Source of the DNA: CAVPKN01 sp964588495
GTDB taxonomy: Bacteria > Chlamydiota > Chlamydiia > Chlamydiales > JAAKFR01
Assembly: GCA_964588495.1 (NCBI GenBank)
Contig: CAZPPS010000032.1
Location: 1-28,981, forward strand
Direction of reading: 5' to 3'
Length of the DNA: 28,981 nt
The notes under the pieces are model-generated. The model worked only from the letters and a program-made list of their open reading frames with translations, was not told where the DNA came from and did not search any database. Both the position numbers and the translations under genes were made by a program. Positions 1 to 8,088 of the stretch are shown one piece after another (the stretch's first letter is position 1; every line of letters starts with the position of its first letter).

Positions 1-275
1 TAAAGTTTATGCGAATTTCTATTTCTAGGTGGACCGATTTTTCGGGGCAAGGTCAAAATGTATAAGGGGCAAATTATGTAAGTTTAATTAAGAGGCAAGC
101 TTATGCACTTGCCGTTCAACAAATCATCCTAATCTTAAGAAAAAACAATATCATAATTTGAATCAGATTATATTGATCAAGACTGGCGATATGGCGTAAA
201 GGACTCCAATGGATAAAATCGACATGAAGCCTGATTAAAATCGTGGGTCAAAATAAGCTTAATAACGCTATGCTA
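1..275. other. Intergenic stretch without a recognisable gene
   Basis: No open frame of convincing length or composition is seen here on either strand. It lies downstream of the minus-strand membrane protein gene that ends at 276, so it should hold that operon's 3' end, but I see no clear hairpin followed by a T-run. The first 60 bases are less AT-rich than the rest and may be the edge of another gene outside the window. Confidence 0.4.
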
Positions 276-1133
276 TCACCAGGCATTGGGATCATTAAGA
301 TCTCCACCAAATGTATGATATATTGGATTTGGCTGGAAACAGCCGCTTAAAATAGCATCTCCATAATATGCAGCTTCAATATTTGCATAGAGTTTCTTGC
401 CATCATTTGGTTGGAAAATCCCATAAAGGGCAGATATCTCTAATAATGGTAGGATAAGAGGGCTAACGCATATTCTTAAAAGGTCTTTTCCGATTTCAAC
501 CGCATAGGCGAATGCAGTGCTAGTTCTATCAAGTGTCATTGCTTCTTTTATGTTATATAAACAAGCAGCTATCCTAATTATTCTATAAACTATATTAACA
601 GGGATTCCAAAAACATGGAGAACAGGCGTAATTAAAGCGGCTCCCCCACATTTGATTCTGACTAACAGGGGGTCTTGGTTCAAGTATTTATCCCCTGTCG
701 TATCATCAATGATAAATTGCGCTGTCCTATCCCCTTCCTTACAGAAAAAAGATTGTTGCCAAACAGGCCCTCCAGTATCCAAAGACCATGTGTTGAAAGG
801 ACAAAACCTGTCTAAGTCTGTGTCTAGCCATACAACTTTCTCTGTATGACATTTAGAGATAGCCCCCCATAAAGTTGTTAAAGCAAAAACAATGCCTCCG
901 ATTGCTAAAGCAGTAATCCCTCCAGTCATTCCAATATGTTGCATAACTCCAAGACCTGCAAGATTATTGGGTAATGAGGCTAGAATAGCCAGTATTCCAA
1001 CAACAACAGAACCAATCGCCAATAAAGCTACTATTGTAACCAAGGAAATACACTTAACTTTAGGACCCTCAAATGCAGTTGCCTGACAACATAAGTTGGT
1101 CGAAAGGGGTTGAGTGATGTGACTATTTGCCAT
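276..1133 (-). CDS. Two-helix membrane protein, Inc-like candidate
   Basis: A 285-residue protein I do not recognise by family. Two strongly hydrophobic stretches lie close together at about residues 29-54 and 67-92, separated by a short loop, followed by a long soluble C-terminal part. This paired layout is the usual mark of chlamydial inclusion-membrane (Inc) proteins, which are secreted by the type III system and placed in the vacuole membrane facing the host cytosol. The role is inferred from topology only. The start overlaps the end of the ankyrin gene by 11 bases in another frame, and a GAGAGG ribosome-binding site sits just upstream inside that gene, so the two are probably co-transcribed and translationally coupled. 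A weaker hydrophobic stretch near residues 160-190 could be a further membrane contact. Confidence 0.75.
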   Translation of the reverse strand: MANSHITQPLSTNLCCQATAFEGPKVKCISLVTIVALLAIGSVVVGILAILASLPNNLAGLGVMQHIGMTGGITALAIGGIVFALTTLWGAISKCHTEKVVWLDTDLDRFCPFNTWSLDTGGPVWQQSFFCKEGDRTAQFIIDDTTGDKYLNQDPLLVRIKCGGAALITPVLHVFGIPVNIVYRIIRIAACLYNIKEAMTLDRTSTAFAYAVEIGKDLLRICVSPLILPLLEISALYGIFQPNDGKKLYANIEAAYYGDAILSGCFQPNPIYHTFGGDLNDPNAW

Positions 1134-3345
1134 TCAGCCTCTCTAATACAGTATCTTTTGCTTTATCCATAGCGGCAGACGTTACACTTCCAACAAGATC
1201 TGCAGTTTTTCCAGGGAGATTAGCCGCTTTCAAAGCACCAATTCCTGTCTCTTCTAGTGTTTTTATTGCCTCTGTCTTTAATTTTTCAATAGCATCTCCA
1301 CCCTCTTTCAAAGTATTTTTGGTAAGGGATTCCAGTTGATCAGCAGCCTGATCTTTTAGATCTACACCAAAACCATGCAGTGAATCGCTTTTTTGTTGAT
1401 ATTTGGGAAGCATGTCCTCTTTTGTAATACCTCCTTGCTCATGAGCTTGGACAATTTTTGCCAGTTCATGATTTCCATTGATCTGTGCTTTTTCAAAAGT
1501 ACTAATCGAAGGACTACCACTGAGTATTGTCTTACCAACTTGATTGCTTCTTGGAACCATTGCAGCATAATCAATAGGGAGACGCCCATGTCTATCTTTA
1601 ATTGTTGGGTCGGCTCCTCCTTTCTGGATTAATAGCTGTGCTATCTCCATGCTAGGGGCAAAATGTAAGGGAGTTTTTCCAAGATCATTTTGAGCATTTG
1701 CATCAGCACCTGCATTCAATAATTTTTTTACTCCTTTTTCATTCCCTTTTTCAACAGCATGATGGAGGGCAGTGGATCCTGTCCGATCTTTCAGACAAAA
1801 ATTACAATTTTGGGTGGCGTCCGTTTTATCAGTGGTTAGCTCTTGCAAGATTTCATTATAATTCTTTCTTGCAGAGATACAAAGTAGGGATTCTTTGGAG
1901 GCATTTTGTCGATTAACATTATCACCTTTATCTCTAATCAGCTTTATCAGAGCTAGTTTTTCCTTTTCTGATTTAGATGCATTTTTGATAACCATTAAGA
2001 GAGGTCCATTTCCATAGCTATCCATAAATTCCAAGTTTACCCCCTCAGAAATCAATCGCTCTGCCTGATCAAAAGATCCATCCTGAAGACAGAGCATTAG
2101 AGCATCAGATTTATGTCCGTTTCTCGAGCCTACTATCTCAACTTTCACATTTTCTTTTGAGGAATGAATTGTATGTTGGACAAGATCAATCCCATGGGAA
2201 ACATCCCACAAAATTTTACTGCTCTGTGATGTACAAGAAAAAAGCTTGGGTGCGGTTTCATAGGGAGTGACCCCATTAATTGGACTTTTATAGTCTGCTC
2301 CAGCACTAAGAAGCTGCTCAAGAATTACATAATTATTTTTTCTTGCTGCAACAAATACAGCAGTTTCTCCGTTGACATCCGTTGCATTAATGATAGAATT
2401 TAGAATCCCTTGCTGTTTTGCCTGTACCAAAAATACAGAGCAATTATCAACGTCGTTGCTAGAGGCAAAATGATGAAGCAATGTCCCTTTTGTAACTGGA
2501 TGCTTAACAGTTAAATCTGCTCCAGATTTTATGAGCTCATTCAGAAAAAATTCGTTTTTGAGGGCAGCTAAAAAGATGAGGGGCATGTCAGAACTGTCTG
2601 GTATTTCCAGGATTGTAGAAAGCTCACCTCGTGATTTATACTGATGCAACAGTAATACAAAGCTTTGCTCATCTCCTCTTTCCACAACAATTTGCAGCAA
2701 TGTTTTATTTGTTCCTGGCTGTCTTATACAAAGATTCGTATCGGATATTTGTGCAAGTTTCTTAAAAATAGAACTATTTTGCTGCTCAAGTGCAATAAGA
2801 ATGGCAGTTTTTCCCGATTTGTCTGTTTTGTTTACAACATCTGTTAATTTATTCCTGCGTTTACATGCATCTAGAAATGAGTCACAAACATATTCATATT
2901 TCTTCTTGACGATGATATGCAATGAGTTATTTTCACCATCTGGATCTATGACGTCTATATCCAAATTTTCAAATTGTAAAAGAGCATTGAATGACAAAAA
3001 TTTCTTTTCATGTAATGCATAAAAAAGAATTGGCGATTTCTTATCATCAGCTAATCCTCTAAGCAAACTAGATTCTCTGATATAATCAAGCGGAAATCCT
3101 TTCTTTATCAGGTAATTAACGCCGCTTAGGTTATCCCTATCAATAACCCACTTAACAATTGTTCTTGCAGTGTCTCCTGTCGGATCATTAAGCTTTGGGT
3201 TTTCCAGAAAGATTTGATCAGCTTTCTCAAATTCACTATCAAATATATGACTGAAAAATAATTCTTCCGGACTCTTTTCACCCCGTTCCAAGAGTTTCCA
3301 TGGACCGAATATGTAGTCGCACGCTGTGAGTTTTTGTATAGCCAT
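1123..3345 (-). CDS. Ankyrin-repeat protein, probable effector
   Basis: A 740-residue protein made largely of ankyrin repeats. The clearest are at about residues 520-600, where TALHHAVEKGN, LLNAGADANAQND, GKTPLHFA and GRLPIDYAA match the repeat consensus. More degenerate copies (GETAVFVAARKNN, LLSAGADYKSP, TLLHHFASSND) extend back to roughly residue 130. The last 100 residues have no ankyrin signal and are rich in Lys, Glu, Ala and Thr, with a helical, amphipathic look. No signal peptide is visible. Ankyrin proteins of intracellular bacteria commonly bind host proteins after secretion, and that is the inferred role here. The ATG at 3345 follows a short AAAGGT site. The gene ends inside the start of the downstream Inc-like gene, with 11 bases of overlap. 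Confidence 0.88.
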   Translation of the reverse strand: MAIQKLTACDYIFGPWKLLERGEKSPEELFFSHIFDSEFEKADQIFLENPKLNDPTGDTARTIVKWVIDRDNLSGVNYLIKKGFPLDYIRESSLLRGLADDKKSPILFYALHEKKFLSFNALLQFENLDIDVIDPDGENNSLHIIVKKKYEYVCDSFLDACKRRNKLTDVVNKTDKSGKTAILIALEQQNSSIFKKLAQISDTNLCIRQPGTNKTLLQIVVERGDEQSFVLLLHQYKSRGELSTILEIPDSSDMPLIFLAALKNEFFLNELIKSGADLTVKHPVTKGTLLHHFASSNDVDNCSVFLVQAKQQGILNSIINATDVNGETAVFVAARKNNYVILEQLLSAGADYKSPINGVTPYETAPKLFSCTSQSSKILWDVSHGIDLVQHTIHSSKENVKVEIVGSRNGHKSDALMLCLQDGSFDQAERLISEGVNLEFMDSYGNGPLLMVIKNASKSEKEKLALIKLIRDKGDNVNRQNASKESLLCISARKNYNEILQELTTDKTDATQNCNFCLKDRTGSTALHHAVEKGNEKGVKKLLNAGADANAQNDLGKTPLHFAPSMEIAQLLIQKGGADPTIKDRHGRLPIDYAAMVPRSNQVGKTILSGSPSISTFEKAQINGNHELAKIVQAHEQGGITKEDMLPKYQQKSDSLHGFGVDLKDQAADQLESLTKNTLKEGGDAIEKLKTEAIKTLEETGIGALKAANLPGKTADLVGSVTSAAMDKAKDTVLERLNGK

Positions 3346-3575
3346 TTTTTACCTTTGGTCGAAACATCGAATTATCAATCTGTAAGAATATTTATTTTTG
3401 TCCAATGTAGTTCCCCAAAAAAAATTGTAACAAAATAGTTAATTTTAGCCAACCCTTAAACAAATAGCTGTACAAATTAAATTTTATATAAACCAAATGC
3501 ATATTTAAAATTTTACATCCACAACCTAAATCAATTCAACGTGACGGTATAAATCAAGATTACAAAATCAGCACA

Positions 3576-3770
3576 TTAATTTTTATTTGAGTAACTCAAG
3601 ATTTGGCTCTTTAGCCATTCTGTAAGAGCTGCACGAATCAAACTTCGAACACCCAAACACAGCTTTTGTAAAACTTTCTGGAAATGTTCTAGTGGCCATG
3701 GGCACTGCCGATTGCTATTTGAAATCTTCAGTAAGAAATCAATTTTGACATTCTGAATTGCTGATGTCTT
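3576..3770 (-). pseudogene. C-terminal remnant of an unidentified gene
   Basis: An open minus-strand frame of about 60 codons ends at TAA 3576-3578 and reads like real protein (for example PWPLEHFQKVLQ and IRAALTEWLKSQ), but it has no usable start codon. It runs back into the 3' end of the small membrane protein gene in another frame. I do not recognise the family; a transposase tail is possible. The rest of the 3346-3770 gap holds no other gene that I can support. Confidence 0.35.
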
Positions 3771-3771
3771 T

Positions 3772-4125
3772 TTATTTACAACATTTACAAACGACTATCG
3801 AAGTACAAATCAAAATAAGTCCTGCCAAAATTTCGACGGGTACCTGCCAGGATAATGAACAATAACCCTGTTGCTGACATGTATATTTGGTCATGTTATC
3901 TGGCGGATTATAGCACTGCCAAGATGAACATAAAATAAGCATTATCGTATCAACAAAAAATGCTATTCCTGCAGCAACACCAAGAGCCCCCATGCATTTC
4001 AAATTATTAACATCCTTGACCAACGCTGTTTCATCCTTTGCTCTTAGTTCACGGTTGATTGGCGTATCTACAAAATAAACATGCTTATGTCCATCAGGAT
4101 CTTTTGCAGTACCTATGTAGCTCAT
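3772..4125 (-). CDS. Small cysteine-rich two-helix membrane protein
   Basis: A 117-residue protein with two hydrophobic segments at about residues 43-67 and 91-112, joined by a loop holding four cysteines, and ending in a short cysteine/lysine-rich tail (CKCCK). The N-terminal 40 residues are polar. The ATG at 4125 follows AGAGG about five bases upstream, which supports this start. The family is not recognised. The paired-helix topology is compatible with an Inc-like protein, but the loop is longer than in a classical Inc hairpin and the cysteines could instead form disulfides in the chlamydial envelope. It is divergent from the gene at 4375. Confidence 0.65.
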   Translation of the reverse strand: MSYIGTAKDPDGHKHVYFVDTPINRELRAKDETALVKDVNNLKCMGALGVAAGIAFFVDTIMLILCSSWQCYNPPDNMTKYTCQQQGYCSLSWQVPVEILAGLILICTSIVVCKCCK

Positions 4126-4302
4126 ACAGCCTCTAATTTTTTGTCATAAAGGTAGCGTAAATATTTTGTTAAAACAAGATTTTTTTATAAATTTTGTCTA
4201 ACGTAATCCTTACGGGACCCACTATTCCGGCTTATGTCTATTCTGCTCCTAAAACGGGATCCTAGAGGACATTTTAAGCTTGTCCATAATGCAACCTTTT
4301 AA

Positions 4303-4331
4303 TTGACAATTAATATTTTATTTTATATACT
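4303..4331 (+). promoter_or_regulatory. Housekeeping-type promoter
   Basis: TTGACA at 4303-4308 and TATACT at 4326-4331 are separated by exactly 17 bases. This is a perfect -35 and a near-perfect -10 for the chlamydial sigma-66 (sigma-70 type) holoenzyme. The predicted transcript start is near 4338, giving a leader of about 35 bases before the gene at 4375. Chlamydial promoters rarely match consensus so well, so high expression is inferred. Confidence 0.72.
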
Positions 4332-4374
4332 TGTTTAAGGAATTCCTTTTAATACTAAAAATAGGAGTTAATAA

Positions 4375-4752
4375 ATGACTAATGGCATCTCAAGAGCTTT
4401 TGAAGATAAAGTGTCAATCGCAGTTCAAAATACAACGGAATTAGTAGATTATTGTGGTCATCTGGTCGTGAAAATAGATGCTTCTGATGAAGTTTATGGC
4501 AGCGGTAGTTATGAAGACCAAGTGGATGGAAGACTAGAAATGATTAAGCGAGCCGGAGGCTTAGCACTCATCTTTGGGGCCGCCACAGTTTATCTATGTT
4601 TGGCAGCTCATCATTTCCCACTTTCTGCTATTTCAGCTCTGCCAATTGCTGGTGCTGTTATGCTTGGAGGTGGTACTTTAGTCAACATGAAGGAGTTGGC
4701 GCTTCAGCTTCTCGCATTGGAAGAAGAAAAGCAAAAATTCCTGGAAAACTAA
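4375..4752 (+). CDS. Small two-helix membrane protein, Inc-like candidate
   Basis: A 125-residue protein. After a polar N-terminal part of about 60 residues, two hydrophobic segments lie at about residues 63-81 and 84-103 with almost no loop between them, followed by a short charged helix ending EEEKQKFLEN. This tight hydrophobic hairpin is the classical Inc layout. AGGAG lies about eight bases before the ATG, and a near-consensus promoter lies 44 bases further upstream, so the start and transcription unit are well supported. It converges with the photolyase-related ORF, with only 27 bases between them. No family is recognised, and the membrane-effector role is inferred from topology alone. 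Confidence 0.75.
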   Translation: MTNGISRAFEDKVSIAVQNTTELVDYCGHLVVKIDASDEVYGSGSYEDQVDGRLEMIKRAGGLALIFGAATVYLCLAAHHFPLSAISALPIAGAVMLGGGTLVNMKELALQLLALEEEKQKFLEN

Positions 4753-4779
4753 ATCGACGATCTTTAGTTTTTACTTTTT

Positions 4780-5658
4780 TTATGCTTTTCGGGCATCCCC
4801 TCTGTAAGCGGTAAGCCATGACTCTGCTTTTCGAATTTTTGGGATAATAGAGATTTGGTTTTTCTTTAGAATTTGCATTAAATTTAATGTCCGGATGTTT
4901 GAGGCAAATAGTGAGTTATGTTTTTGAAGAAAACGCCAAAAAAGACCATCCCATATGTCTGTCCATTCCCCTTTAGGATAGTTGCTCATCTTTAAAATAT
5001 AATTGGATGATGAGACATAGGGCTTGGTAATGATCAAACCCCCATCTGCATACTGACTCATCCCATAAACATTGGGTACCATGACCCAATCGTATGCATC
5101 GACAAAATATCCCATGAACCATTTATAAATTTCCTGGAGGGCAGTCTCAGTTAGCAAGAGAAAATTACCTAAAACCATCAGGCGTTCAATGTGATTACAG
5201 TAGCCAGTTTTCAAAATGCGTTTGATGACTGTATCGATGGGTAAAATGCCTATTTCACCTGCCCAAAATTTTTCAGGAATCTGTTCTTGATGCTGAAAAA
5301 AGTTTAACGAACGTTGATGAGAGCCATTTAACAGATAGGACGCTCTTACAAATTCCCTCCACCCCACGATTTGTCGCAAGAATCCCTCAAGTGAATTGAT
5401 GGGCACCGAGTGTTTTTCCGAATGATTAATAGCAGCCTGAATCACCTCTTGGGGAGTTAACAGTCCTAAATTCAGGATTGGGGATAAGACGCTATGAAAA
5501 AGAAAGGATTCTTCCTTCTGTATGGCATCCTGGTAGTCGCCGAAAAAAATGAGTTTATCTTGTAAAAAGACCTCTAGAGCTTTTTTAGCTTCCTGATGGG
5601 TTGTTGGATATAAGAAGGGTGAGGCCTCTCCAATAGCATCGGGAAATTCCCGTTCCAC
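4780..5658 (-). CDS. Photolyase/cryptochrome-related protein, C-terminal part of a broken gene
   Basis: The FAD-binding helical domain of a deoxyribodipyrimidine photolyase-related (COG3046-type) protein. Recognisable family segments include FGDYQDA, LNLGLLTPQEV, RQIVGWREFVR, IERLMVLGNF, GMSQYADGG and WTDIWDGLFWRF. Intact relatives are about 500 residues, with an N-terminal Rossmann-like antenna domain that is absent here. The GTG used as start lies inside the conserved sequence: coding similarity continues in frame upstream to a TAG at 5749-5751 and, after a one-base frame change in a run of nine A, beyond it. The loop that in iron-sulfur photolyases such as PhrB carries several cluster cysteines has no cysteine (SNYPKGEWTD), so a 4Fe-4S cluster is unlikely. 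The surviving ORF alone should not be an active repair enzyme. Confidence 0.75.
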   Translation of the reverse strand: MEREFPDAIGEASPFLYPTTHQEAKKALEVFLQDKLIFFGDYQDAIQKEESFLFHSVLSPILNLGLLTPQEVIQAAINHSEKHSVPINSLEGFLRQIVGWREFVRASYLLNGSHQRSLNFFQHQEQIPEKFWAGEIGILPIDTVIKRILKTGYCNHIERLMVLGNFLLLTETALQEIYKWFMGYFVDAYDWVMVPNVYGMSQYADGGLIITKPYVSSSNYILKMSNYPKGEWTDIWDGLFWRFLQKHNSLFASNIRTLNLMQILKKNQISIIPKIRKAESWLTAYRGDARKA

Positions 5659-5730
5659 TTCTGCGATTATTTTTTCTGTTTGAGAATTATTGTGGGGAAA
5701 AAAAGTTGGAGGAATCGGGAGGCTTTTTGG

Positions 5731-5900
5731 AATTTTTTTTTCTATTATCTATATCAAAGCTATATTTCCCTCCGACAGGTCTTGAGCCATCCATTAAGAT
5801 ATTTTGACTCTATGGCATTGGGGGTAATTTGTTCCTCATCCAGGCACTTATGCTATCAGGGAATAATCGGGTTCCTTGTTGAAATCGGCCATAGATTGCA
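5731..5900 (-). pseudogene. Decayed N-terminal portion of the photolyase-related gene
   Basis: On the minus strand, in the frame next to that of the downstream ORF, the sequence encodes ILMDGSRPVGGKYSFD followed by DNRKK. This is the conserved linker that joins the antenna and FAD domains in photolyase-related proteins. The frame changes in the nine-A run at 5733-5741; removing one A would join NRKK directly to IPKSLPIPP of the downstream ORF. Further upstream in the same frame there is a TAG near 5815, then FPDSISAWMRNK, then more stops. The lesion in the A-run could be a sequencing error on its own, but the extra stop codon and the missing first 150 residues make a true pseudogene more likely. 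Confidence 0.65.
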
Positions 5901-5960
5901 GTCTTCTGTGGAATACAGATCTCTCAATGGTTTAGGGAATCAAAGGAATCTCTCATTTGC

Positions 5961-6068
5961 TTTGAATATGAAGTATGGTTTTTAATTTTTGAGCACACAT
6001 TGTACAGACGCACTGTACTTTGTGCTATTTATCTTATTTAAGATGTTTCATCTGGAAAATAAAATTTA
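5961..6068 (+). repeat. Copy 1 of a ~108-bp duplicated segment with a hairpin
   Basis: This segment is closely similar to 14412-14525, in the same orientation. Both copies contain a GAAGTAT..TTTTTAATTTTTGAG block, an inverted repeat built on TTGTACAG/CTGTAC (here arms at about 5992-6007 and 6013-6026), then CTTATTTAAGATGTTTCATC and GGAAAATAA. In copy 2 the right-hand part is the 3' end and downstream region of the glycohydrolase fusion gene. Copy 1 therefore marks the site of a lost paralogue. The hairpin flanked by T-rich and A-rich runs could be a two-way terminator. Confidence 0.75.
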
Positions 6069-6105
6069 TCGGCGGGAATGTTTTTGCTTTCTGACTATTT
6101 TGGTG
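6038..6105 (-). pseudogene. Last codons of a lost paralogue of the glycohydrolase fusion
   Basis: The minus strand reads NIPADKFYFPDETS and then TAA at 6038-6040. The intact gene at 14495 ends NILPFKSYFPDETS, so the protein-level match continues a few codons beyond the near-identical DNA. A TAG interrupts the frame upstream, near 6102. Only about 18 codons survive, and the sequence beyond is unrelated. This is inferred to be the stump of a second glycohydrolase-family gene. Confidence 0.55.
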
Positions 6106-6129
6106 CGGTAAGTTTATCGAATTTAATGT

Positions 6130-6279
6130 GTGATAACCAAGGGGTCTACTGTTTTATTGATGATCTCGATTCCATTTCAGATAGATGCTACAATGGCCAC
6201 AAAATATGGTGTACCAGATGTTGGGGTTGTGTGGTTAGAGAATGCAAATTTCATTGCAGATGCGTTGAATGGAAGGTAA
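6130..6279 (+). pseudogene. Short ORF or gene fragment ahead of the FKBP gene
   Basis: A plus-strand frame from GTG 6130 to TAA 6277-6279 encodes 49 residues with natural-looking composition (PFQIDATMATKYGVPD, VVWLENANFIADALNG). It ends five bases before the ATG of the FKBP-domain gene, whose ribosome-binding site lies inside it. It looks like the 3' end of an upstream operon partner whose 5' part is gone, since a TAA closes the frame just before the GTG. The family is not recognised. A beta-barrel outer-membrane protein is a weak possibility. Confidence 0.35.
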
Positions 6280-6283
6280 ATCA

Positions 6284-8044
6284 ATGAAATGCAGATTGTT
6301 TTTTTTGTCATTCATTCTGCTCTTAACGTGCCCAGGTTATACAAAGATCCCACTTTCACTGGAAGAAAGCGTTGTCCTAAAACATTTCTTTCAAAATCTC
6401 TTTGAAGAATCAGAAGCTGGATATGTGTTTTTTGGAAAAAAACCGGTTTGCATTAATGCCTTTTTTTATAAAGACCCTTTTCTTGTACGGTCACCTTTAC
6501 ATAAACAATCTGTAGCTTTACGAGAAGGCTCTCGCATTTGGAATAAAATTAATGAAGGAAAATCAGATGTGTTTGTTCACATTTGCAAAAAAGAGGACCC
6601 TGACATTCCTGGTTGTCTTCATATACTTGTAATCAATCGGTCCCTTTTTTACAGTGTTGTAGAAAAAAATTTAGCTTTATTTCAATATGTTCTTGGCCCT
6701 TTCGTTACACCTCAAAGCTTGTTTAATAAATTACTGGAAGATGATCAAACGTATTATTCATTACTGAAAAAAGACAAAGTTTTAATTGGAAATATATTAG
6801 GCTTTGGAATGCATAATGCTTTGCACGGAAGCCGCATAGAAAATATTCAGGAAGCGATTGACGAAGAAGCCCTCCCTCCTTTTGTGAATGCGCAATTAGT
6901 TTTGCATAATAGTAATCAAAATTATCTTCCATGTCAGCCTGGATTTGGATTTAAGTCCCCTAATGAAGAATTAAAAAAATTAGAAGACAAAACTACAATT
7001 TCTTCAGAAAAACTCATTCAAAATAAACCTGAGTTTATCTTTGGTTGGCTAAAAGATTCTGGAGACACTCGTAGATATATTTCTGAATTAGAAAACGCCC
7101 AGGACAAAATTCAGGCATTATTGAAATCCCCAAATTTTTTATCCAAAGTGTTAGAAAAGTTCACTGGACAGCAATTTCAAATTGCAACCGGGGAGGATTT
7201 TCGATTTCAATTTGAGAAAGAAAAATTGCACAAATTAGTAGCAAAAGGGCTATGGGAATCTATCCAAAAATATGATAACGAATTCCTTTCATATTTCATC
7301 GAAGGGATGGAGGGTTCAGACTCCTTGGTTAAGAATATCCCTCGACTTGCCTATTTCCCAAACTACAGAAGAGAGATTCTCGAGGCGAAGAATAATTTAG
7401 AACAAGCATCTGAATTGTTTAGATCCTTTGAACATGAACAGGGGATTATTTGTATTGTCCCGCAAAAGCTTTATTACAAAATCCTAAAGACAGGTCATAT
7501 CGAAAAGGAATGTACTACGCCCCTCGTTTCTTTAGAATTTAGCGTTTTCAATCCTTTGGGACACTGTCTAAATTATCAAGCCAATCAAACTATTGACTTA
7601 AGAAACACAATTTCGGGATTTGCACATGGAGTCAAGGGAATGAAAGTAGGTGAGACCAGAGAAATTTTTATCCATCCAAGCTTAGGCTACGGGTTTGAAA
7701 CTTCTTTAGATAAATGCATTTCTTTAAGAGCTGTCGTCACACTTCTCAAAATCCATGATGCCCACGATGTTTTTTTGCCTGTTGAGCATCTTGATCTATC
7801 ATTTTTCTTAAATGAAGATTTTTTGATTGAGCGGACGGAGAATTATAAAGCAGCTCTTATAGAAAAAGGGAAGGAGATTTCTGAGCATTTGCAAAAAAAT
7901 CCGCAATTAGACCTACATGAAGTTTGCTCTCATTTGAAAAATTTTCAAGATAATAGTGAAAAATTTGCGCCTACCACTGACGAAGAGCAAGCCGTAATAA
8001 ATCAAGTGCATTGGAATATTTATTTTGGGCCAAACTCTTTCTAA
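6284..8044 (+). CDS. Secreted FKBP-type peptidyl-prolyl isomerase-domain protein
   Basis: A protein of about 586 residues with an N-terminal signal peptide (MKCRLFFLSFILLLTCPGYT), so it is exported. The ATG at 6284 is preferred over the one at 6269 because GGAAGG lies seven bases before it and the signal peptide then starts at residue 1. The C-terminal third (about residues 390-495) is an FKBP domain: GVKGMKVGETREIFIHP followed by SLGYGF matches the core of Mip-like isomerases. The usual active-site Trp after the conserved Gly is Phe here (SGFAHGV), so catalysis may be weak. The first 380 residues do not match anything I recognise. Mip-type FKBPs of intracellular bacteria act at the envelope as folding helpers and promote infection. 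A fragment sits directly upstream, suggesting a former operon. Confidence 0.72.
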   Translation: MKCRLFFLSFILLLTCPGYTKIPLSLEESVVLKHFFQNLFEESEAGYVFFGKKPVCINAFFYKDPFLVRSPLHKQSVALREGSRIWNKINEGKSDVFVHICKKEDPDIPGCLHILVINRSLFYSVVEKNLALFQYVLGPFVTPQSLFNKLLEDDQTYYSLLKKDKVLIGNILGFGMHNALHGSRIENIQEAIDEEALPPFVNAQLVLHNSNQNYLPCQPGFGFKSPNEELKKLEDKTTISSEKLIQNKPEFIFGWLKDSGDTRRYISELENAQDKIQALLKSPNFLSKVLEKFTGQQFQIATGEDFRFQFEKEKLHKLVAKGLWESIQKYDNEFLSYFIEGMEGSDSLVKNIPRLAYFPNYRREILEAKNNLEQASELFRSFEHEQGIICIVPQKLYYKILKTGHIEKECTTPLVSLEFSVFNPLGHCLNYQANQTIDLRNTISGFAHGVKGMKVGETREIFIHPSLGYGFETSLDKCISLRAVVTLLKIHDAHDVFLPVEHLDLSFFLNEDFLIERTENYKAALIEKGKEISEHLQKNPQLDLHEVCSHLKNFQDNSEKFAPTTDEEQAVINQVHWNIYFGPNSF

Positions 8045-8088
8045 ATGGCTATCAGGCGTTCGGATATAACTTGCATCTTATTTTGTGA

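Noticed and set aside
1..60. Possible insertion-sequence edge at the window start
   Set aside because: No inverted repeat, target duplication or transposase frame could be shown within the window.
5680..5985. Plus-strand open frame of 101 codons
   Set aside because: It lies opposite the decayed photolyase-related gene; the minus strand carries recognisable family sequence, so the plus frame is a shadow.
6078..6287. Plus-strand ORF of 69 codons with many cysteines
   Set aside because: The neighbouring frame (6130-6279) reads better and is positioned just before the FKBP start; the cysteine-rich reading is typical of an out-of-frame translation.
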